29,908 nucleotides of DNA. It comes from Bacteroidaceae bacterium. Its GTDB lineage: Bacteria > Bacteroidota > Bacteroidia > Bacteroidales > Bacteroidaceae. The notes under the pieces are model-generated. The model did not search any database, had not been told where the DNA came from, and saw nothing but the letters and a program-made list of their open reading frames with translations. Positions 15,231 to 22,268 of the stretch are shown here, one piece after another. The position numbers and the translations under genes were made by a program. How positions within the stretch are numbered: position 1 is the stretch's first letter; every line of letters starts with the position of its first letter. The stretch is taken from the NCBI GenBank assembly GCA_900770705.1, contig CAAGLF010000037.1, positions 1 to 29,908 of the forward strand, written 5' to 3'.

Positions 15231-16172
15231 ATGAGTGCATTGACGAAGACAGACTTTCACTTTCCCGGACAGACGGGCGTGTATCACGGCAAGGTACGCG
15301 ATGTGTACAGCGTAGGAGACCGTCTGGTGATGGTGGCTACCGACCGCATTTCCGCTTTCGATGTAGTACTTCCGAAGGGCATTCCCTTCAAAGGCCAAAT
15401 GCTTAATCAGATAGCTGCCAAGTTTCTTGACGCTACATCGGACATCTGTCCGAATTGGAAGCTGGCCACTCCCGACCCTATGGTCACTGTAGGAGTGCGT
15501 TGTGAGGGCTTCCCGGTGGAAATGATTGTGCGCGGCTATCTCTGCGGTTCTGCCTGGCGTGCCTACAAGAGTGGTGTACGCGAGATATGTGGTGTGCCTC
15601 TGCCTGAGGGCATGCGGGAGAACCAGAAGTTCCCTGAGCCCATCATTACGCCTACGACCAAGGCCGAGATAGGCGAGCACGACGCCGACATCTCCAAGGA
15701 GGAGATACTGGCGCGCGGGCTGGCCACGCCCGAGGAGTATGCCCTTCTCGAGCAGTACACGCTGGCCTTGTTCCAACGTGGCACTGAGATTGCGGCCAGC
15801 CGTGGCCTCATTCTGGTCGACACGAAGTATGAATTTGGCAAACACGAGGGTCAGATCTACCTGATGGACGAGATTCATACGCCCGACTCGAGCCGTTACT
15901 TCTACAGCGAGGGCTACGAAGAGCGCTTCGAAGCCGGGGAGCCGCAGCGTCAGTTGTCGAAGGAGTTTGTGCGTGAGTGGCTGATGGACAATGGCTTCCA
16001 GGGCAAGGAAGGCCAGCAGGTGCCGGAGATGACGCCCGCCATCGTAGAGAGCATTTCCGCGCGCTACAAGGAGCTCTATGAGCACATTACGGGGGAAAGC
16101 TTCGCCGGCGAGGCCGACAGCGACCTCAACGCCCGTATCGAACGGAACGTGACGGAGTATCTCTCGAAGTAA
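15231..16172 (+). CDS. purC: phosphoribosylaminoimidazole-succinocarboxamide synthase (SAICAR synthase)
   Basis: 313 residues from the ATG at 15231 (MSALTKTDFHFPGQTGV...). This is the longer form, nearer the yeast enzyme in size than the ~237-residue E. coli one, and usual for Bacteroidota. It joins aspartate to CAIR with ATP in de novo purine synthesis. Visible family segments: GKVRDVYSVGDRLVMVATDRISAFDVVL (residues ~20-47), the substrate-binding VRGYLCGSAWRAYK, GLILVDTKYEFGK and MDEIHTPDSSRY. It is monocistronic, with its own -7 box and a good terminator. No PUR-box or purine riboswitch is evident in the short leader. Confidence 0.97.
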   Translation: MSALTKTDFHFPGQTGVYHGKVRDVYSVGDRLVMVATDRISAFDVVLPKGIPFKGQMLNQIAAKFLDATSDICPNWKLATPDPMVTVGVRCEGFPVEMIVRGYLCGSAWRAYKSGVREICGVPLPEGMRENQKFPEPIITPTTKAEIGEHDADISKEEILARGLATPEEYALLEQYTLALFQRGTEIAASRGLILVDTKYEFGKHEGQIYLMDEIHTPDSSRYFYSEGYEERFEAGEPQRQLSKEFVREWLMDNGFQGKEGQQVPEMTPAIVESISARYKELYEHITGESFAGEADSDLNARIERNVTEYLSK

Positions 16173-16193
16173 CTTGCGCCCTCTTCCTTATAC

Positions 16194-16234
16194 AGAGAGC
16201 TGCCTGCACAGACCTTGCGGGTAGCTCTCTTTTT
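16194..16234 (+). terminator. intrinsic terminator of purC
   Basis: A 15-bp stem (16194-16208 with 16216-16230, two G:T pairs, 7-base loop) built on AGAGAGCT/AGCTCTCT is followed by TTTT. It lies 22 bases after the purC stop. Confidence 0.9.
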
Positions 16235-16316
16235 GCCCGTGTGTGGCGGTGGCGGGTGCGGCTGTGGGCAGGGCTGGCCAGCGCCTTGGGCAGGGGCGGG
16301 CCTGAGGGATGAGAAA

Positions 16317-16426
16317 GATGGGCCCCATCGTTGCCGAAGATGGGGCCCGTTATGGCCGAAGATGAGGCCCATCTTCGGCAAAACCGGGGCCCATTATATA
16401 GAGAGGTGGGGCCTGCCTTCAGGAGC
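16317..16426. repeat. 22-bp GC-rich tandem array (about five units)
   Basis: Units begin at 16317, 16339, 16361, 16383 and 16405. Most carry a GGGCCC-type palindrome (GATGGGGCCC, GATGAGGCCC, ACCGGGGCCC), often followed by a GCCGAA end. Units 1-3 are the most alike and unit 5 only loosely fits. Units 2-3 can also form a perfect 10-bp hairpin GCCGAAGATG/CATCTTCGGC (16355-16364 with 16370-16379). The last unit overlaps the stop codon of the minus-strand gene at 16419. The sequence is unrelated to the 21-bp family elsewhere in the window. Confidence 0.7.
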
Positions 16427-17018
16427 GTTGGGGCCGGCGGGCGGCTGTGGCTGTCTCCTTCGAGAGGTGCTTCAGCACGCTTCGCAGGGCGGGAGTGAGG
16501 CGCTCGTGGGGGATGATGGCCACGTGCTGCAGCAGTTCCTGGCGGAGCTCGGGGTAGGGGCGGCTGAGGTCCGCGGCGATCTTCAGGCAGCGAGCGGTGG
16601 CTCCCGAGGGCATGCGTGGGTCGTGGAGGGCCTGCAGGCAGAAGTCGTAGAGGGCGGCTGGAAAGGGCAGGTAGGGCAGGAGGCGGTGGAGCAGGAGCAG
16701 GGTGAGCCATTCGCCCGGCTCTTCAGGCGTGTGGAGGGCCAACTGCTGCAGGCGGTCGGCGTGGGGGACGAGGCTGCGGATGGTGGCGTCGGCCGTGTGG
16801 GAGCAGACCCAGGCCGCCTGCCGGCGGGCGTGGCGGTCGGTGGAGAGAAGGGCCTGCGTGAGCTGAGCCTGCAGGCGGGGATAGCTGTCGCAGGCGCGGG
16901 CGATGGCCTTGACCTGTGCCGCCGACAGCCGTTCCTGCAGCAGTCGCCGGATGTCGCAGGCAGGGTCGGCAGCATAGTGCCCGCCGGCCAGTGGTGGGGC
17001 TGAGGGATTGTCTTTCAT
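16419..17018 (-). CDS. ARM/HEAT-like helical repeat protein, unknown function
   Basis: 199 residues from the ATG at 17018 (MKDNPSAPPLAGG...). A longer frame to 17168 exists but would contain the -7 box at 17042-17049, so the shorter start is preferred. The protein is almost all helical, with Leu/Ala-rich pairs such as LLSTDRHARRQAAWVCSH and LTLLLLHRLLPYLPF. The 'ARRQAAWVCSH' segment resembles the R-AAW motif of small Bacteroidales proteins distantly like DNA-alkylation-repair ARM folds. No catalytic motif, signal peptide or membrane segment is seen. It could be a protein- or DNA-binding scaffold; function unknown. It is monocistronic, divergent from the LRR gene, and its 3' end abuts the 22-bp array. 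Confidence 0.75.
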   Translation of the reverse strand: MKDNPSAPPLAGGHYAADPACDIRRLLQERLSAAQVKAIARACDSYPRLQAQLTQALLSTDRHARRQAAWVCSHTADATIRSLVPHADRLQQLALHTPEEPGEWLTLLLLHRLLPYLPFPAALYDFCLQALHDPRMPSGATARCLKIAADLSRPYPELRQELLQHVAIIPHERLTPALRSVLKHLSKETATAARRPQRS

Positions 17019-17041
17019 TCCTGAATGCTGGAGTGTGGCTG

Positions 17042-17049
17042 CAAATGTA
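17042..17049 (-). promoter_or_regulatory. -7 promoter box of the ARM/HEAT-like gene
   Basis: Read on the minus strand the sequence is TACATTTG, a full match to TAnnTTTG. The transcript would start near 17035, leaving a leader of about 17 bases before the ATG at 17018. The -33 region is unremarkable. The rest of the 311-base divergent gap to 17330 holds only the LRR gene promoter. Confidence 0.6.
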
Positions 17050-17257
17050 CACAATTCAGGGCGGGAATGCAGGGAAAGGCTGTCGGTATTTAAGGATTCT
17101 GGGGGTTGCGGGAACTGCAGGGCCTGCTTTCTCCGGGCCTGGATGAGCAGGCGGAAAGCCTTCACCATTCTTTCCCTTCTGCCTTGACAGTCAATGGACT
17201 CTTGTTAGTTTGCCGCGCGAGGGAATGCAGGTTTGATCTGTGATTTTGGATGTTTTG

Positions 17258-17289
17258 TTTGCAAGTCAGGAAGGAATAAGGTACATTTG
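17258..17289 (+). promoter_or_regulatory. full Bacteroidetes promoter of the LRR protein gene
   Basis: TTTG at 17258-17261 and TACATTTG at 17282-17289 are separated by 20 bases, the best -33/-7 pair in the window. The transcript would start near 17296, about 34 bases before the ATG at 17330, with an AT-rich leader. Confidence 0.8.
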
Positions 17290-17329
17290 CACCATATAGC
17301 AATCATAACCTTTTTAAAACGATTAAACT

Positions 17330-18700
17330 ATGAAACAACATTTACGCTTTCTGCTCCTGCTGGTGAGCGCCGCTCTGTCGCTCGCTGCTATGGCCTATGA
17401 TGTGCGCGTTGCAGGCATTTACTACAATTTGGATACAGAGACGAAGACGGCTGAAGTGACTCGTGGAGACGTGAGATACTCGGGAGCGGTCTCCATCCCG
17501 GACACGTTTACCAAAGACGATGTGACGTATACCGTCACACGCATTGGTGATTATACTTTTTATTGGTGTACATCGCTGGAGTCGGTCGACATTCCTCATA
17601 CAGTCACAAGTATAGGAGAATGCGCATTCGATGGCAGTTATACGCTTGTCGAACTGACAGTTGACGGGGACAATCCCGTCTATGATTCCCGAGGCAACTG
17701 TAATGCCGTGATTGAAAGCGCGACCAATAAGCTCGTAGTCGGGTGTAAGGCCACCATCATACCCAATACCGTCACGTGTATAGGTGAAGGAGCTTTTGCC
17801 GATTGTATCTCATTGGAGTACATCAATATCCCTAATTCCGTGACAAGAATTGAGGCAAATGCCTTTTTCGATTGCCTGTCGCTCAGGAGCATATACATAC
17901 CCAGTTCCGTCTATAGTATGGTATCCTGCTTTGATGCATGTACGTCGCTGGAGTCTATCGTGGTTGATCCTGAGAATTATGATTATGATTCCCGGGAGAA
18001 CTGTAATGCAGTGATTCACACGCAGACCAATCAACTTGTACAGGGATGTAAGAATACGCTAATCCCCAATTCTGTCACAAGTATCGGTGCCGCTGCTTTC
18101 TTCGGTCACTCAACGCTGACGTCGATCACCATCCCCAATTCCGTCACCACTATTTGGTGGCAGGCTTTTCGTGGCTGTAAAGCACTGACGTCTGTCAATA
18201 TCCCCAGTTCCGTCAAGGATATGGAATGGTATGCTTTCACTGGCTGCACATCGCTGAAGTCTGCCACTATAGGCGATGGTCTGGCGTGTCTTACTGAAGG
18301 CACCTTCGAGGGGTGTTCATCGCTGACGTCTGTCACTATAGGCAGCTCCGTAGAATGTATTGACGAGGGAGCCTTCCGTGGATGTACATCGCTTGATACG
18401 CTTAAGTGCAAAGCAGGCAATCCACCAGTGTGTGGCACAGACGTCTTCGCTGAAGTGCCCACAGAAGATGCCACGCTCTACGTTCCCGAATCATCAATTG
18501 CGGCCTACACCACGGCAGAACCGTGGAACGCCTTCGAAACAATCAAGGCCCTACGCGAAGAAGCGTCAGGGATAGCGGTCGTGGCAAGCGATGCAGTCTC
18601 CGATACACCTGCCCCCGTGTACAACCTCAATGGCCAGCGTGTGACACATCCTGGCCGCGGAGTCTACATCATCGGTGGCAAGGTTGTCCTCGTGAAGTGA
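17330..18700 (+). CDS. BspA-type leucine-rich repeat surface protein
   Basis: 456 residues. A signal peptide (MKQHLRFLLLLVSAALSLAAMA, about 1-22) is followed by a run of LRR_5 repeats, roughly residues 60-390. Their unit reads like IPNSVTSIGAAAFFGHSTLTSI. Two longer inserts (YDSRGNCNAVI... and YDSRENCNAVI...) interrupt the run, as is common in Prevotella/Bacteroides BspA-like proteins. Members of the family often mediate binding to host proteins, other bacteria or polymers; the ligand here is unknown. After a short domain (ATLYVPESSIAAYTTAEPW), the C-terminus is VYNLNGQRV...GVYIIGGKVVLVK, resembling the last strands of a type IX secretion sorting domain but much shorter. Base composition is visibly more AT-rich than in neighbouring genes. 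Monocistronic, with a strong promoter and a terminator at 18785. Confidence 0.9.
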   Translation: MKQHLRFLLLLVSAALSLAAMAYDVRVAGIYYNLDTETKTAEVTRGDVRYSGAVSIPDTFTKDDVTYTVTRIGDYTFYWCTSLESVDIPHTVTSIGECAFDGSYTLVELTVDGDNPVYDSRGNCNAVIESATNKLVVGCKATIIPNTVTCIGEGAFADCISLEYINIPNSVTRIEANAFFDCLSLRSIYIPSSVYSMVSCFDACTSLESIVVDPENYDYDSRENCNAVIHTQTNQLVQGCKNTLIPNSVTSIGAAAFFGHSTLTSITIPNSVTTIWWQAFRGCKALTSVNIPSSVKDMEWYAFTGCTSLKSATIGDGLACLTEGTFEGCSSLTSVTIGSSVECIDEGAFRGCTSLDTLKCKAGNPPVCGTDVFAEVPTEDATLYVPESSIAAYTTAEPWNAFETIKALREEASGIAVVASDAVSDTPAPVYNLNGQRVTHPGRGVYIIGGKVVLVK

Positions 18701-18784
18701 CAAGGGAGAAGTCTCGAAGCGAGGTGCGTATGTCCTCTGCCGGCCTCTTCCTCTTGTGGAAGGCTGCGGGGACAGGAAGATTCA

Positions 18785-18824
18785 GGCCTTCTGTCTGTGT
18801 CAAGGCGCAGGCAGAAGGTCTTTT
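18785..18824 (+). terminator. intrinsic terminator after the LRR gene
   Basis: GGCCTTCTGTCTG (18785-18797) pairs with CAGGCAGAAGGTC (18808-18820) with two G:T pairs, followed by TTTT. It lies about 85 bases beyond the LRR gene stop codon. Confidence 0.75.
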
Positions 18825-19139
18825 GTGCTGTCCGTGCAGTGGCACGTACTGAAGGCCACGTTGGGAATTTAATTTCTGCATTCTCAGTGCGACTTGCAGT
18901 TGAGTGGGGGCAAAGCAAGGACTGCAGGTCTGCATTGACGAACCGGGTGGAGAAGACAGTGCGCTGAGTGCTCAAGCCACTGTGGCCGATTGCACTTCCT
19001 TTGTTCCCGTTGCCTGCCGTCATAGCGGGAGGATATCTTACAACTTACAAATGGCAATTCGGGGCGGAGATGGCGGTTGGCGGCTTCCTTCTTTAAGAAA
19101 TTTTACCATAGCTGTCGTGTCCGAGTAAGGGAAAAGGCC
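18825..19139. other. unexplained intergenic stretch
   Basis: About 315 bases without a credible gene. The short open frames (for example 18904-19128) start with non-ATG codons and look like no protein I know. There is a TTCCTTTG at 18996-19003, similar to the S9 promoter box, but no -33 partner. I see no tRNA, riboswitch or repeat. A small RNA cannot be excluded. Confidence 0.4.
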
Positions 19140-19147
19140 TACCTTTG
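19140..19147 (+). promoter_or_regulatory. -7 promoter box upstream of the lipocalin-like gene
   Basis: TACCTTTG matches TAnnTTTG exactly. A convincing -33 box is lacking. The transcript would start near 19154, giving an unusually long leader of about 123 bases before the ATG at 19277. Confidence 0.55.
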
Positions 19148-19276
19148 CGTGCGTAATTTGCGGTGTGGTGTCTAAGCAGAGGGGGGCCGGCTGTGTTTTA
19201 ACCGGGGACGGTCTTTGTGGACATCTGTTCCGTATGGCCTTGAAGTATAATTTTATCACTGTCTTTTTGTATAGTT

Positions 19277-19663
19277 ATGAAAAACGAAATCCTCGTGAAT
19301 CTTTGCTGTGCCTTGGGCATAAGCGTGTTTGTGTCGTGCAATTCCTCCACCCCTGCTGCCGTCTGCGAAGAGGCACAGGAGGTCTCGGTTGAAGGCAAGT
19401 GGCTGCAGCCTGTTCCCGGAATGGAGGGACAGGTGCAGGGCTTTGTGCTGCAAGCAGGAGGCAAGGCCGAGTCGGTAGGTATGGCCACCCTTCTCTATGA
19501 TAGCTGGCAGCAGTGCGGAGATACCCTGCTGCTGAGCGGCAGGAGCATTGGCAACGGACAGACTATCGAATTCTGTGACACGCTGTTGGTGGAGACGCTG
19601 GCGCCCGACAGCCTCGTGCTACGGCTTGGAGAACTGCAGCTCTCTTACTCGCGTGGTGAATAA
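19277..19663 (+). CDS. lipocalin-like lipoprotein
   Basis: 128 residues. The N-terminus MKNEILVNLCCALGISVFVSC is a lipoprotein signal with lipobox FVSC (18-21), so Cys21 would be acylated. The next residues are N-S-S, without the acidic surface-export signal seen on many Bacteroidetes surface lipoproteins, so it may face the periplasm. The rest reads as a small lipocalin-like barrel: VEGKWLQPVPGMEGQVQGFVLQ, then alternating strands ending with DSLVLRLGELQLSYSR. I recognise the G-x-W-x-x-P-x-PGM-x-G-x-x-QGF pattern from Bacteroidales 'lipocalin family' proteins; the ligand is unknown. A hairpin right after the stop probably ends most transcripts before the GH2 gene. Confidence 0.85.
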   Translation: MKNEILVNLCCALGISVFVSCNSSTPAAVCEEAQEVSVEGKWLQPVPGMEGQVQGFVLQAGGKAESVGMATLLYDSWQQCGDTLLLSGRSIGNGQTIEFCDTLLVETLAPDSLVLRLGELQLSYSRGE

Positions 19664-19667
19664 TGGA

Positions 19668-19705
19668 AGCCGTCCGGAGGCAGTATTGCTCCCGAACGGC
19701 TTTCT
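19668..19705 (+). terminator. probable terminator between lipoprotein and GH2 genes
   Basis: AGCCGTCCGGAGGC (19668-19681) pairs with GCTCCCGAACGGCT (19688-19701) with two mismatches and one G:T, followed by TTTC. It begins five bases after the stop codon. Because it falls inside the longest GH2 open frame (from 19663), it also argues for the later GH2 start. Confidence 0.6.
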
Positions 19706-19734
19706 CGCTTATATATAATAATGACTGTATGTAT

Positions 19735-22224
19735 ATGAATCGCTTGAAGGAAATGGCCTGCTTGCTGGCGCTGGCGCTGTTGGGTAGTATGGACGGCTCC
19801 GCCCAGCGCGTGGAGCGCCTGCTGAACAGCGACTGGGAGTTCGTGCGCCTGAACGACCGCACCGCCGCCACCCTCGAGGCAGGTCAGCAGGGGATGGACT
19901 GGACATCGCAGTTCAACGTGGCCCACGTGGAGGCCGGCGACGGACGAAACTCGCTGGCACTCAGTGATAGCCTGGTGCAGGCCGAGGCGGTACAGCTGCG
20001 CCGGCTCGGCGTATGGGAGCGCGTGTCGTTGCCCCACACGGCAAAGGTGGAACCCTACGTCATCGTAAAGCCGTGGCAAGGCGTGTGCTACTATCGGCGG
20101 CGGCTTCCGCTCACCGAGGCGGATATGCGCAGCCAGCTCTTGCTTGAATTCGAGGGAGCTATGCAGTTGTGCGACGTATGGATCAACGGACACCACGCCG
20201 GTCAGCACGCAGGAGGATACGACACATTCGTTATCGACGGCTCCGAGTGGCTCAAGGCAGGCTCCAATGAAATCCTTGTCCGCCTTGACAACCGGGATAA
20301 CGGACTCATTCCGCCGGGCAAACCGCTGGGCGACCTGGACTTCTGTTACCACAGCGGACTCTATCGCGACGTGCGGCTGATAGGGAAACACCAGGTACAC
20401 ATCACCCATCCCTTGCTGGCAGACCGCGTGGCAGGCGGCGGCATCTTCGTCACTTATCCCGACGTGTCATCCCATAAGGCAGTGGTCAAGATACAGACTG
20501 AAGTGACCAATCAGGGCCTGCAGGCGGCTGAAGTGCAGGTGCGGCAGACGCTCTACGAACGCAATGCCCGCGGACGGCGCGGACGCAAGATGGCCTCCAT
20601 CACGGCCCCGCTCCGCCTCGACTGTACCGATACGCAGAGCCTGAGGCAATACATCGCGCTGGAGAATCCCCGCCTCTGGATCCCCGACAGTCCGCAGCTC
20701 TATCTGCTGTCCACGGAAATCGTGCTGGGCAAGCAGGTGGTCGACAGCGAGGAGACTTGCCTTGGCATACGCCGCTTCGAAGTGACACGCGAGGGCTGCT
20801 ACGTCAATGGCAAACGCTACGAGCTCGACGGCTCCAACCGACATCAGGAATATCCCTACGTGGGCAATGCCATTTCCGATGCCGCCCAGTACCGCGATAT
20901 GTGGCAAATCAAGCAGAACGGTTTCAACACCGTCCGCCTCGGTCATTATCCGCAGGACCCCTCGGTGCTGGCAGCGTGCGACGAACTGGGCCTGCTTGTC
21001 ATCGAACCCATACCCGGCTGGCAGTATTATAATGCCGACTCTGTGTTCGTGAATGGCACCTATCGCGACATCCGCAGGCTCATCCGCCGCGACCGCAATC
21101 ACCCCTCCATACTGCTCTGGGAGACCACCCTCAACGAGTCCTGGCCCCCACAAGCCTGGAAGGACGGGGCTGTGAAGACAGCACATGCCGAAATGCCCGA
21201 AGGACAGTGCTACACGTCTGGCGACAGCTACGGCTACAGTGGCTTCGACGTTTGCTACAACGACTGGGATCAGTCTACCTTCAGCCGTCCCAACCACAGC
21301 ACCAAGCCCGCCTTCATCCGCGAATACTACGACTATGAATTCGGCGGACACTACAGCACCAGCCGCGTCACCCGCGGCGACGGTGAGCGGGCACTGCTCC
21401 AGAACCTGTGGAACGCGCAGTGGTCGCACAACAGCAACCGTACCCACAGCCGGGCCACACTGGGCGGTGCCGTGTGGAGTATGTACGACTACAACCGCGG
21501 CTGCTGCGACAACATCTGCTACAGCGGAGTGGCCGACCTCTACCGCCTTCCCAAGTATAGCCTCCACTACTACCGCTCGCAACTGCAGGCCGGCACGCCA
21601 TTGCCCGGCGGCCCTATGCCCTACGAGTGCTTCATCGCTTCCCGATGGGACGCACAGTCTGCGGATACGGTGGTGGTGCTCGGCAATGTCGATGAGGTGG
21701 AAATCCGGGTGAACGGAACACCCTTTGCGCGCCGGAAGGCCGACGTCGGACCCACCACTGCCTATACCCTGCAGCGCACTTCGGGCAACAGCGACCGCCT
21801 CAGCAGTCCGCCTTTCGTATTCACCGGCGTGCCCTTCAGCCCGGGATGCCTGGAAGCCGTGGGCTACGCCAAGCAGGGAAAGGCCGTGGTCCGCACCCGG
21901 GTATATACCCCCTCGACACCAGCCAAGGCCGAAATCTCCTACTTCGAAAGCGGACGTCCCGCCGAACAGAACGACCTCCTCATCGTGTATGTCACACTCA
22001 CCGACGCCAATGGCCATCCCTGTCACGATGGCGGTGAGGAAGTGTCGCTACAGGCCAAGGGCGGCACTGTGGTCAGTCCCGCCCGTATAGCCACTGAAGA
22101 CGGTGTGGCCTCGTTCCTTGTGCAGACCGCAACAGCCGACGCCCTGCAGCTTACCGCCAGCTGGGAAGGCCGCGACTACCGCCACAAGATCAAACTCCTC
22201 AAGCCCGAAGCAGCCCGCCGCTGA
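19735..22224 (+). CDS. secreted glycoside hydrolase family 2 enzyme (beta-galactosidase-like)
   Basis: 829 residues from the ATG at 19735 (MNRLKEMACLLALALLGSMDGSAQ, a signal peptide). ATG at 19729 is equally possible; the frame from 19663 would add residues encoded by the terminator. Domain order: sugar-binding jelly roll (about 20-220, with YYRRRLPL and CDVWINGHHAGQHAGGY), Ig-like domain (about 225-330), TIM barrel (about 345-610), then two Ig-like C-terminal domains (the last from about 735, SYFESGRPAEQNDLLIVYV...). The expected acid/base is E468 in LWETTLNES and the likely nucleophile E530 in FIREYYDYEFGG, by comparison with beta-galactosidases. GH2 also holds beta-mannosidases and beta-glucuronidases, so the substrate is inferred from the GH35 neighbour. 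It starts a three-gene run with the protease and GH35. Confidence 0.92.
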   Translation: MNRLKEMACLLALALLGSMDGSAQRVERLLNSDWEFVRLNDRTAATLEAGQQGMDWTSQFNVAHVEAGDGRNSLALSDSLVQAEAVQLRRLGVWERVSLPHTAKVEPYVIVKPWQGVCYYRRRLPLTEADMRSQLLLEFEGAMQLCDVWINGHHAGQHAGGYDTFVIDGSEWLKAGSNEILVRLDNRDNGLIPPGKPLGDLDFCYHSGLYRDVRLIGKHQVHITHPLLADRVAGGGIFVTYPDVSSHKAVVKIQTEVTNQGLQAAEVQVRQTLYERNARGRRGRKMASITAPLRLDCTDTQSLRQYIALENPRLWIPDSPQLYLLSTEIVLGKQVVDSEETCLGIRRFEVTREGCYVNGKRYELDGSNRHQEYPYVGNAISDAAQYRDMWQIKQNGFNTVRLGHYPQDPSVLAACDELGLLVIEPIPGWQYYNADSVFVNGTYRDIRRLIRRDRNHPSILLWETTLNESWPPQAWKDGAVKTAHAEMPEGQCYTSGDSYGYSGFDVCYNDWDQSTFSRPNHSTKPAFIREYYDYEFGGHYSTSRVTRGDGERALLQNLWNAQWSHNSNRTHSRATLGGAVWSMYDYNRGCCDNICYSGVADLYRLPKYSLHYYRSQLQAGTPLPGGPMPYECFIASRWDAQSADTVVVLGNVDEVEIRVNGTPFARRKADVGPTTAYTLQRTSGNSDRLSSPPFVFTGVPFSPGCLEAVGYAKQGKAVVRTRVYTPSTPAKAEISYFESGRPAEQNDLLIVYVTLTDANGHPCHDGGEEVSLQAKGGTVVSPARIATEDGVASFLVQTATADALQLTASWEGRDYRHKIKLLKPEAARR

Positions 22225-22268
22225 GCCGCGGCTGTCCAACAACGGATACAAACAAAACACGTCATACT

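Noticed and set aside
18590..18700. Full type IX secretion C-terminal domain on the LRR protein
   Set aside because: Only the last strands are recognisable (about 25-30 residues against roughly 70-80 for a full domain), and no type IX component gene is in the window.
19663..19734. GH2 start overlapping the lipoprotein stop codon
   Set aside because: This extension would be encoded by a terminator hairpin and would bury the signal peptide 24 residues inside the protein.
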